Shown here one piece after another: positions 7,220 to 14,875 of a stretch of 64,000 nucleotides of DNA; positions within the stretch are counted from its first letter, which is position 1, and each line of letters opens with the position of its first letter. The translations under genes and the position numbers were made by a program. The DNA lies in contig CAYLUN010000014.1 in NCBI GenBank assembly GCA_964386865.1, positions 1-64,000 on the forward strand, written 5' to 3'. Below the pieces are notes generated by a model, which was not told the origin of the DNA, ran no database searches, and worked only from the letters and a program-made list of their open reading frames with translations. The stretch comes from CAYLUN01 sp964386865 (GTDB taxonomy: Bacteria > Verrucomicrobiota > Kiritimatiellia > RFP12 > UBA1067).

Positions 7220-9600
7220 CGGCCGACCGGCTTGGCGCGTTAGGCGTGGGCTTGGCGCTATGTTATCCGCTCCTTGCGGCGGAGCCGCCGGATGTGAGCC
7301 GGTGGCGTCTGCCGTCCTATGACGAGGCCTTCTATCAGGGGCGTGCGGTGAGCGGCGAGGAGGCGCTGACATTCTGGATGCAGAGTGCCGCACGCCGCGC
7401 CTACAAGGGCGCCCAGCCGGAGAAGGTCACGGCGTTTGAGCGGCTGCTCGGCGGCGACGCGAAGGAGGTCCCCGCCGTTAACCGTGAGCTGAGGGGAGAA
7501 TGCGAGCGCGTCTTGGCCGATGTTGACGCGTGGCGCAAAAAGAATCCGCACAGCCGCAACCCGTCGTTCTGGATCCTGCTGGCGCTGCGCGCGCCAGACA
7601 AGCTGGAGCCGGAAACGCTGGCCGTCATCCGGCGGACGCTGAAGGCGCTCGACCTTGGCGACAAGGCGTGCGGCTATATCGGCTGGATGGACACGCCGGG
7701 CGCGAACGGCTCGAACGTGCACGGCTATCTGACGCCGCTCGTCTTGGCGCCCGCGCTGATCGACGACCCGAAGTGCAGCAGGGCCGGCGAAGACGCCTTA
7801 TGTGCCGAGATCGCGCATATGAACGCGACCGGCGACATGGGCGAGTTCAACCTGCTGGAAAGCCACTGGAACGGCGTCGCGAGCTGGGCCGCGATCACGC
7901 GTTATTGCCCTGACCCTAAGCTGCGCCGCATGGCGCGGCTGATTCAGGAGCGGCTCTGGATCAACCGCTTCCTGACGTGGTCGCCGGCGGTCGAGCGGAT
8001 CACCGGGCCGGGCAGCCGCATGGCGCCGAGCGAGTGGCTCGGCTGCGACAACGAGCGCGCGCTGTTGGCGACCGGCATGGCGAAGCCGCTCTGGCTCAAC
8101 TTCTTCTTCGACTGGCAGGTGTGGGACTCGCGCGCGTTCCGTAGCAACTGGCCGCTGACGCAGACCGAGGCGGCGCTGCCGGACCTCCCGGCCTACCTGC
8201 AGGATCTCGCGTGGAACAAGGCGTATCCGAATGAGCTCCAATGCCTCGTCGCCACCCGGCACTGGCGCGCCTTTCCGGTGTTGCCGGACGTGCCGCCGGC
8301 CGATCCCTACCGTCCTGCCAAGTACGTGAATTACCAGACGCGCCGCTACACGCTCGGCTCGACGAGTTCGTCGTGGGTGGTGAACACCTGCGTGGTCGCG
8401 GCTTCGGCGTGGTGGAACAACAGCCGCAATCCGACGGCGGCGCTCGGCAGCCCGGAGCGCTTCTGCGTGCTCTATCCGCACTACGTGTTCAACGGCATGA
8501 GCACGCTGGACAAGGGCGAGGTCTTCTACGAGAAAGACTTGGGCAAGCCGATGGAGGACAACAAGGGCGGGGCCGGCGGGCCGTGGCTGCGCGAGTTCAT
8601 CGACTTCGGCCGCGTGGGCACGCTGCAGGATCGCAACACGCTGCTGCTCTCCTACTCGGCCAAGCCGGGCACGCATCACGGCGACTTGTTGAAAGAGAAG
8701 GCGCAGCGGGCTTCGGCGGCGATGTTCCTGTTCCGCTGGACCGAAGGCCTGGACGGGCTTTACGTGAACCGCGAGCCGGTGCGCAGCCTGCCTCTCGAGC
8801 TTGCGCCGGGCGACTGGTGGTTCGTTGAAGACGGCGAGGTCTACGCGGCCGTGCGCCCCTTAGAGGCCACGCGCCTGCGCGGCGGTAAGACGGTGCTGGA
8901 GGCACGCACGCGGCACATCGTGCTCTATCAGGACAACGTTGCGGCTAGCAACATCATCGGCATCGCGGACGCCGACTGGGTAAAGGCCCGCTCGGGGTTT
9001 GTGGTCGAGATGGGCGACCAGGCCGAATACGGGTCGTTCGCGCAGTTCCAAGATCAGATTCTGGCGAGCAAGGTGACGGCGGACGAGGCGGACGGCTATA
9101 CGCGTCATGTCGCCTACGCGCGCGGCGAACGCCGGCTCGACATGTGCTGGCATGGTTACACCGAAGCGTACACTGCACGCTCGATAAACGGGCGTAACGA
9201 CCTGTGGCCGCGCTTCGCGCAGTCGCCCGAGTTTGCGGTCGGCGACAGCGGCTGTTTGTCCGTGACGGGCGCGACGCTTCAATCCTCGCCTGGCAAGACG
9301 GCGTGGCTCCTGGCTTGTGCGACCTCGGGAACGTGGGTGGCCTATCAGCCGAACCCGACAAACGCGGTGCCGGTCACGCTGGAGTGTCCGGCAGGCCGCC
9401 TCGTCTGCGAGCGTCTGCCGTTCGGTAAGGTCGCGCTTTCGCTGGGATCCGATGGCGGCGTACTGGTGGACGCCGACGTCGAAACGTTCACCGGGCGTTT
9501 CGACGGCCATATCCCTCGGCTTACGGTGCGGATCAACGGCTCGCCAGCGCAGGCAAGGCACCTGGGAGAGGGGAGCTGGATGCTCGGAGCAGGCGACTGA
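7216..9600 (+). CDS. exported protein of unknown function, possible lyase-like fold
   Basis: A 794-residue protein I do not recognise with certainty. It starts at the ATG overlapping the esterase stop, so both are translated from one message. The N-terminus has a weak signal peptide (LGALGVGLALCYPLLAAEPP). The first half is helix-rich with many Trp and aromatic residues (ESHWNGVASWAAITRY, WLNFFFDWQVWD), as in alpha/alpha-toroid enzymes. The second half is beta-rich (WWFVEDGEVYAAVRP, GGVLVDADVETF). That order recalls heparinase and other polysaccharide lyases with a toroid plus beta-sandwich, but no diagnostic catalytic motif was identified. Its pairing with an esterase suggests polysaccharide processing. 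Confidence 0.6.
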   Translation: MTADRLGALGVGLALCYPLLAAEPPDVSRWRLPSYDEAFYQGRAVSGEEALTFWMQSAARRAYKGAQPEKVTAFERLLGGDAKEVPAVNRELRGECERVLADVDAWRKKNPHSRNPSFWILLALRAPDKLEPETLAVIRRTLKALDLGDKACGYIGWMDTPGANGSNVHGYLTPLVLAPALIDDPKCSRAGEDALCAEIAHMNATGDMGEFNLLESHWNGVASWAAITRYCPDPKLRRMARLIQERLWINRFLTWSPAVERITGPGSRMAPSEWLGCDNERALLATGMAKPLWLNFFFDWQVWDSRAFRSNWPLTQTEAALPDLPAYLQDLAWNKAYPNELQCLVATRHWRAFPVLPDVPPADPYRPAKYVNYQTRRYTLGSTSSSWVVNTCVVAASAWWNNSRNPTAALGSPERFCVLYPHYVFNGMSTLDKGEVFYEKDLGKPMEDNKGGAGGPWLREFIDFGRVGTLQDRNTLLLSYSAKPGTHHGDLLKEKAQRASAAMFLFRWTEGLDGLYVNREPVRSLPLELAPGDWWFVEDGEVYAAVRPLEATRLRGGKTVLEARTRHIVLYQDNVAASNIIGIADADWVKARSGFVVEMGDQAEYGSFAQFQDQILASKVTADEADGYTRHVAYARGERRLDMCWHGYTEAYTARSINGRNDLWPRFAQSPEFAVGDSGCLSVTGATLQSSPGKTAWLLACATSGTWVAYQPNPTNAVPVTLECPAGRLVCERLPFGKVALSLGSDGGVLVDADVETFTGRFDGHIPRLTVRINGSPAQARHLGEGSWMLGAGD

Positions 9601-9789
9601 GCCGCCGCTCGCACGGAAGCGGGCCAACCGGCGCAAGCCGGCTCGGAACGCCCCGCCTTGCATCATAGACGCGGGGCCCCGCCGCGTCCGCGAAGCGACG
9701 GGGCGTCGCTTCTACCTGCGAGGCGAAGCCGGAGCGCCCCGCCTCGCGCGGAGGGGCGACCTCCGTATCGCCCGCTTCCGACGGCCGGT
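9601..9789. repeat. GC-rich palindromic gap between convergent genes
   Basis: No gene is visible. The gap holds several short inverted repeats, for example CGCCCC...GGGGCG around 9735-9757. It also contains a 16-base segment (9750-9765) whose reverse complement, CGGAGGTCGCCCCTCC, matches 15 of 16 bases of 18916-18931. It could serve as a bidirectional terminator, but there is no T-tract. It looks like part of the interspersed palindrome family found across the window. Confidence 0.5.
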
Positions 9790-10821
9790 TCACTGGGTAG
9801 GCTTCTTCTTCTGCACGTAAATCCAAGCGCCGCTGTCCTCGTCGTTGTCGCGGATGTAGAATCCGCCCCCGATGATCAGGTCGAGAAGCCCATCGCCGTT
9901 GTAGTCCGCGACGGAGAGCCGGTTGCACATCTCGGGCTTGCCACTCGCGCGGAAGTCGAGAAGCCGCTCCTGCTTGCCGAACGTCGTCTGTGCCTTCTGC
10001 CCAATGTTCTTGTGCCAGACCACATGCTTCGCCGAGACGAGGCAGACAACCAGATCCTTGAGCCCGTCGCCATCCCAGTCCACAAACGCCGCACTCGGGG
10101 TTGCCCCTCCGTCAGCGTCGTACGGTTTCCCATCCACCAGCACAGGCGACCTCTCAGTGCTGAACGCGGGAGCGGCTCGGGAGCCTTCGTTCATTCTCAG
10201 AGACAGCCGCCCCGAGCGGCCGACCATGAGAAGATCGAGGTCGCCGTCGTCATCCCAGTCGACTGCGAGGGCCTGGAGCAACAGTTGGCTGCCCTTCTCT
10301 TCCATCCACTTGTTCTCTTTATCCCCCCAGTACTGCCCGTCGTGGATGTCCTTGCCGGCTTTGTCACGTAGGCGCACACCGTCTGTGAAACGGGTTCCTC
10401 CCAGCCCTTTGAACCAGTCGACAAACCCATCAAAGCCACAGCCGACGATGTCGTTCGTGCCGTCGTGATCGTAGTCCACAACCTGTGGACTGGGCGCCCC
10501 GCATCACCAATGGTGCAGTCTGATGGGTTTCCTGCCTTGAGGGTCAGTCAGCAGGATTTTCGCGGCGAATTCGGGCTTGCCAGTAGTCCCGACGTTCTCG
10601 TAATAGCAGATATTTCCGCTCATGGGCAGGGCGCTAAGCAGGTCGATCTTCCCATCCCTGTTCAGGTCCGCGCATTCAACGCCCTCGGAGGAGCCGGAGC
10701 CTTTGATACAAATGGGCTCTGAGCTAAACGTTGCCGGCGCTGCAGCCGCCCCGTGTGCCAAAGCTCCCAAACAAACCAGTGCCGCGTAGGGGACAAGGCC
10801 TCGTGACGGTTGTTTGTTCAT
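9790..10821 (-). pseudogene. FG-GAP/VCBS-repeat exported protein with one in-frame UGA
   Basis: The minus-strand frame encodes an exported beta-propeller-type protein. It starts at ATG 10821 after AAGGAGGGCGTGA and a signal peptide (VCLGALAHGAAA), then shows Ca-binding FG-GAP motifs (DLNRDGKIDL, DYDHDGTNDI, DWDDDGDLDLL, DWDGDGLKDL, DYNGDGLLDL). A single TGA at 10504-10506 interrupts it after residue 105. The frame is identical on both sides and continues for another 238 codons to TAA at the end. The parts would make about 343 residues, a plausible complete protein. The simplest reading is a nonsense mutation or a sequence error. Recoding of UGA is an alternative, because a hairpin sits just downstream. 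Such proteins are usually secreted or cell-surface; the ligand is unknown. Confidence 0.75.
10473..10491 (-). other. 8-bp hairpin 12 nt downstream of the in-frame UGA
   Basis: Read on the minus strand, AGTCCACA / GGT / TGTGGACT forms a perfect 8-bp stem with a 3-base loop that starts with G. The stem begins 12 nt after the UGA and the loop lies 20 nt after it. This geometry falls within the loose bacterial SECIS description (stem-loop shortly after UGA, G near the start of the apical loop). It may equally be chance, so it is offered only as a candidate recoding element. Confidence 0.25.
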
Positions 10822-10971
10822 TCACGCCCTCCTTAGTTGTCGGTCAGTATAAGGAGTCGCTCTGAAATCGTCAACAGCGGCGGCCGAGGAAATCGAACTG
10901 GACTTTGTCTCTGTTTCTTACCAGAATTGCATCATCAGCTTTAGAAACAGATCGAACGATAGGAGGCGCAC
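10822..10971. promoter_or_regulatory. divergent intergenic region, FG-GAP gene / GH36-like gene
   Basis: 150 bases separate two divergent starts, so promoters for both must lie here. Strong ribosome sites face outward: AAGGAGGG (minus) and TAGGAGGCGCAC (plus, before ATG 10972). The region is less GC-rich than its flanks (for example TTTGTCTCTGTTTCTTACC). I cannot assign -35/-10 boxes with confidence. Confidence 0.45.
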
Positions 10972-13377
10972 ATGGGGCTGCGAGATAAGAGGCTCTGGGT
11001 TCTCGTAGCGAGCGCAGTCGCGACGGCTTGTGCCCTTGCGACCGAGGGTGAACGGCTTGTCGTGGAGAACGCCTGCCTGATGCGAACCTTCTCGACGGAA
11101 GGAGGCGTGCTGCGTACGGTCGAGATCGCGAACAAGCGCGCCGGCGCGACGGTCAAACCGACTGCGGCACCGGAGTTCCGTCTGCGGTTGTCGCAGGGGA
11201 CGCACAAGCCGGAGACGGCCTTTACGCTGACGACGGCGGATTTTCGCGTGGCCAAGTCCCATGCGACTGCGAGTCGGCTGACCTGCTGGCTTGAGTGTTC
11301 GGCGCGACAGATTCAGGTAGAGGTCGAGTGCGAGTTGGCCGCAGACGATTTTTACATGCGCAAGCGGCTGACGGTCACCAGCGCACAGCCGCTGACGCTC
11401 GAGCGCGTGGATGTCGAGGCGCTGAGCCTGCCGGACGCCTATCAGCCCTACACGGTGCGGGAGATCACCGCCAACGCCCCCGGCAAGTGGAGCCCGGGGC
11501 TGGGCCAGCCGCTCTACGGGTCGACGAGCGCAACGTTCTGGGGCGTGGAGTTTCCGGCCGCCGACAACCGGGTTGTCGACGGCGCGCTGGCGGCGGGCTA
11601 CCTGTGGGGGCGCGAGCTGGCGGCCGGCAAGCCGTATCGGAGTTATGCGGCCGTCATGGGCGTGGGCGACGATCCGGCTTTTTTGCGCGACACGTTCTTC
11701 GAGTACCTTGAGCGTGTGCGGGTGCGGCCGCTGCGCCTGCAGGTGCAGTTCAACTCGTGGTTCGACCGCGGGGGCGGGGTCTCAAAGGAGAATTTCGCCG
11801 AGAGCGTCGCGAAGATCCAGCAGGAGCTGGTGGTGGCGCGCGGGTGCCGTCCGCTTAGCATGTACGTGATCGACGACGGCTGGCAGGACACGCAGGCCGA
11901 CTGGTCGAATCAGGTGTGGAAGGTCAATGCGAAGTTCGACCCCGACTTCGCTTCGACGCTGGCAGCGGTGAAAGCCGCCGACTCGCGGCTAGGCCTGTGG
12001 CTGAGTCCGGGCTGCCTGTTCGGCGCGAGCCGGCAAGTGCCGAAGCTGCGGGCGGAGGGCTTCGAGGCGCTGGACAACTGGATGTCCTTGGCCGGGCCCA
12101 AGTACATGGATGCGCTGGAGCGGCGGATGGTCGAGCTGACCCGGCAAGGCGTGGGCTTCTTCAAGCTGGACGGGCTCTTCGGCCATCTGAACACGCGCAA
12201 TTTCGAGCTGCACGGCGAGCGCTACGGATTGCCCGCCTTGCCGCAGCTCGGGCTCGACGGGCTGACCTCCGGCGACGCGCGGCTCAACGATTCCAAGTAC
12301 GACGAGCTGAAGATCTACTACCTGACGGCGGGGACGGAGCGGCTGATGCAGATCTTCAAGAAACAGGCGGAGGTCAACCCCGAGGTTTTCCTGCTGATCT
12401 CGAACGGCGCGTGGCTGAGCCCGTGGTGGCTGATGTACGTCGACGCGGTCTGGATGATCAACGCGGGCGACGCGGCGGGCGGCAGCACGCGCACGGGGGA
12501 GCTGGTGTATCGCGACGAGCGTTATCACGAATTCTGGATGCGCCAGAACGCGCAGTTCCCGCTGTGCGCCGTCTTCAATCACGAGCCCAAGAAGCTCGCC
12601 GGCAAGGAGACGAAAGACGCGTTCCGGAAGTACCTCTACATGAACCTCTCGCGCGGCACGGGGTTCGTGGAGCTGTACATCAAGCCAGGCCAGTTGGCGG
12701 CTTACGACTGGGACGTGCTGGCCGAAGGCTTGCAGTGGGCCTGCGAGGTCTTTCCGACCTTCGGCCGCGCGCGCATGCACGGCGGCAACCCCGGCTTGGG
12801 CGAGGTCTACGGCTACACCGCGTGGCGGGACGGGCAGGGCTACGTTTCGGCGCATAACCCTGCGGATAAAGCGCAGACCTACACCGTCAAGCTGGATCGC
12901 GCCTTCGGCGTGCCGCCCGGCGGCGGGATGTATCACGTCAGCTCGCCGCTCGACGGCAGCGTTCGCGGACTGCCTGAGGTGGTCTATGGCGCCAGCACGC
13001 TGGAGTTGGCACTCGATCCGCGCGAGGTGCGCGTCATCAACTTCACGGAGCGGCCCGAGGAGTGGGCGGCGCTCAAGCGGTTGCAGGCGCGGACGATCGA
13101 TGATTACGTGCCGCCGCCGGAGCCGAAACCGGTTCCGATTTCGGGGCACCCGCTCTTGGGCGTGTGGAGCTACACTTCGGGCGGAGCGGCTTACTCGCGC
13201 GAATTCAGAACGGACGGCATGTGCGTGTTGCGGCAGGGCGAAATACTGGTCTGGATGAAGCCGTTCAAGCCTGACGGTGCGAATGCGCTCGTGGCGGAGG
13301 GCGGGCTGCGACACGAGTTGAAGCCCGACGGCACGCTGTTGATCGAGGGGCGCTACACGGCGAAGCGGGTGAAGTGA
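10972..13377 (+). CDS. exported GH36-like alpha-galactosidase family protein
   Basis: An 801-residue exported glycosidase. AGGAGG lies 6 bases before the ATG and a signal peptide follows (RLWVLVASAVATACALA). The N-terminal third is a beta-sandwich. The catalytic TIM barrel begins near residue 290, with VIDDGWQDTQ (D301-D302) and the clan GH-D nucleophile motif FFKLDGLFG at D400. Later GDAAGGSTRTGEL and a C-terminal beta-domain complete a GH36/melibiase layout. The expected activity is removal of terminal alpha-galactose or a related sugar from oligosaccharides. The last 80 residues (from HPLLGVWSYTSGGA) look like an extra small beta-domain of the lipocalin-like type. The acid/base residue was not assigned. 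Exact substrate is inference. Confidence 0.82.
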   Translation: MGLRDKRLWVLVASAVATACALATEGERLVVENACLMRTFSTEGGVLRTVEIANKRAGATVKPTAAPEFRLRLSQGTHKPETAFTLTTADFRVAKSHATASRLTCWLECSARQIQVEVECELAADDFYMRKRLTVTSAQPLTLERVDVEALSLPDAYQPYTVREITANAPGKWSPGLGQPLYGSTSATFWGVEFPAADNRVVDGALAAGYLWGRELAAGKPYRSYAAVMGVGDDPAFLRDTFFEYLERVRVRPLRLQVQFNSWFDRGGGVSKENFAESVAKIQQELVVARGCRPLSMYVIDDGWQDTQADWSNQVWKVNAKFDPDFASTLAAVKAADSRLGLWLSPGCLFGASRQVPKLRAEGFEALDNWMSLAGPKYMDALERRMVELTRQGVGFFKLDGLFGHLNTRNFELHGERYGLPALPQLGLDGLTSGDARLNDSKYDELKIYYLTAGTERLMQIFKKQAEVNPEVFLLISNGAWLSPWWLMYVDAVWMINAGDAAGGSTRTGELVYRDERYHEFWMRQNAQFPLCAVFNHEPKKLAGKETKDAFRKYLYMNLSRGTGFVELYIKPGQLAAYDWDVLAEGLQWACEVFPTFGRARMHGGNPGLGEVYGYTAWRDGQGYVSAHNPADKAQTYTVKLDRAFGVPPGGGMYHVSSPLDGSVRGLPEVVYGASTLELALDPREVRVINFTERPEEWAALKRLQARTIDDYVPPPEPKPVPISGHPLLGVWSYTSGGAAYSREFRTDGMCVLRQGEILVWMKPFKPDGANALVAEGGLRHELKPDGTLLIEGRYTAKRVK

Positions 13378-13401
13378 GGGCTACGCTTTGCCGAACCGTG
13401 T

Positions 13402-13483
13402 CAAGTACAGCAGGGCCTACGGACCTGCTGGCGAGCGCGAGATCCTGCCTTCTGCAGCGGGTCCGTAGCCCCCGCTGTACTTG
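13402..13483. repeat. large inverted repeat, intergenic
   Basis: Two 29-base arms at 13402-13430 and 13455-13483 are reverse complements with about 3 mismatches, separated by 24 bases. Each arm is itself a small palindrome around CTACGGACC / GGTCCGTAG. The structure sits between the GH36-like gene and the next hydrolase and would form a strong hairpin in RNA. The segment CCCCCGCTGTAC also occurs at 22023-22034. It is either a REP-like element or a transcription attenuator; no T-tract follows. Confidence 0.6.
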
Positions 13484-13522
13484 GCGAGTTCAAGTGTAGG
13501 CGTTTAAGTGTGAGGGAATGCG

Positions 13523-14590
13523 ATGATGAAGACCTGTTTCACTTGGTTAACGATTCTTTTCGCCTCTGGCGCGGCCGCGCAGCCCGCGCCTTCGTTCGGC
13601 GATCCCAAACCGCAGCGCTACGTGCTGCAGGCGCGGGCGAGCGTGATCGACCCGCAGGCACGGCCGCACCCGGAGATCAATTTCGTCTTCGAGAAGGACG
13701 GCAAGCCCGCCGATCTCGAGGATGCGTCGGTCGACACGCGGGTGGCGCCGCAGGGGCGGCTGGTGATCTGGCTGATGGGGCCGAGTGTGCCGCTGTTCGA
13801 GCGGCTCAACAGCTATGGCCTGCACGCGATCCGGGTTCATTACGCGAATGGGTGGTTCGCGCAGTTCGGTAAGGAGCCGCCGCCGGCGGATGAGTACTTC
13901 TTGGGAAAGATCCGGCTTGAGGCCGCGACCGGCGAGGATTTCAGCGACGCGGTGAGCATCCCGAAGCCGGACGGCATGAGGGAGCGCGCGCGCCAGTTTG
14001 TGATCTGGCTGGCGAAGGAAAACCCGCAGGGGCGCTGGGAGCAGTTTCTCTCGGCCGACCGCACGTCCATTCGCTGGGACCGCGTGATCGTGTCGGGCGC
14101 TTCGCATGGCGCGACCACGGCGGCGCGCTTCGCCAAGCACCAGCGCGTGGACCGCGTCGTGATGTTCTGCGGGCCGCGCGACCAGTACGAGCGCTGGCAG
14201 GCGCTGCCGTCGGCGACGCCTGCGAACCGCTTCTTCGGCTTCAGCCACGTGCTCGACGGAGGGTGGACGGGCCACCACTACGACCGCGCGTGGGAACTGC
14301 TGGGGCTGAACCAGTTCGGGCCGGTCGTGGACGTCGACAAGGCGCTGCCGCCCTTTGGCGACACGCGCCGGCTGATCACGGCGGCGGACGTGAAGGGCGA
14401 CGCCAAGCGCGCGCACGGCAGCGTGACGCCCGGCGGGTCGGCGGTGAAGGACGCGTCCGGAGCGTATGTGCACGAGGCGGTGTGGCGCTACTTGTTCACG
14501 CATCCGGTCGAGCAGGTGGGGCAAGCGGTGCCGCGCGACGCGGCCGTGCCGATGGACTTGCGGAAGGTGCAAGTTCGGTCCGATAACTGA
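13523..14590 (+). CDS. exported alpha/beta-hydrolase
   Basis: A 355-residue secreted hydrolase with a signal peptide (MMKTCFTWLTILFASGAAA). The nucleophile elbow is VSGASHGATTAARFA (GxSxG with Ser in GASHG), preceded by a beta-strand DRVIVSG. The C-terminal HGSVTPGG and VHEAVWRYLF provide candidate catalytic histidines. It resembles the uncharacterised BPSS1187-type alpha/beta-hydrolases. Substrate is unknown. Because it is surrounded by esterases, glycosidases and a sulfatase, an ester on a glycan or a small ester product is plausible. GAGGGAATGCG precedes the ATG. A second in-frame ATG follows at once, so the true start could be 3 bases later. Confidence 0.7.
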   Translation: MMKTCFTWLTILFASGAAAQPAPSFGDPKPQRYVLQARASVIDPQARPHPEINFVFEKDGKPADLEDASVDTRVAPQGRLVIWLMGPSVPLFERLNSYGLHAIRVHYANGWFAQFGKEPPPADEYFLGKIRLEAATGEDFSDAVSIPKPDGMRERARQFVIWLAKENPQGRWEQFLSADRTSIRWDRVIVSGASHGATTAARFAKHQRVDRVVMFCGPRDQYERWQALPSATPANRFFGFSHVLDGGWTGHHYDRAWELLGLNQFGPVVDVDKALPPFGDTRRLITAADVKGDAKRAHGSVTPGGSAVKDASGAYVHEAVWRYLFTHPVEQVGQAVPRDAAVPMDLRKVQVRSDN

Positions 14591-14601
14591 CCGAGAGCGG
14601 G

Positions 14602-14778
14602 ATGCGGAAGACGGCTCGGCACAGCTTCGCCCCCCAGGGAGCGCGAGGAGACGCAGGCTGGGGGGCGAACCTGCGGTGAGCCTTGCGAACAGGTGGCGTG
14701 CGGAAGGCGGCTCGGCGCAGCCTCGCCCCCCAGGGAGCGCGAGGAGACGCAGGCTGGGGGGCGAACCTGCGGTGAGCC
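14602..14778. repeat. two direct copies of an 81-bp palindromic element
   Basis: Copies at 14602-14682 and 14698-14778 (96-base spacing) are almost identical, differing at a handful of positions near their left ends. Each contains an inverted repeat, CGCCCCCCAG ... CTGGGGGGCG, enclosing GGAGCGCGAGGAGACGCAGG. They lie between the hydrolase and the sulfatase. No coding potential is evident. This is most consistent with a duplicated REP-like unit. Confidence 0.75.
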
Positions 14779-14875
14779 GCGAGAAAGCAGGGCTTCAATC
14801 CGTCTGATGTCTGTGATACATTTTCAATCCGAGTTTGCGATTAAGCAAGTGGCCTGTTACAGGGGAGGCACTGAA

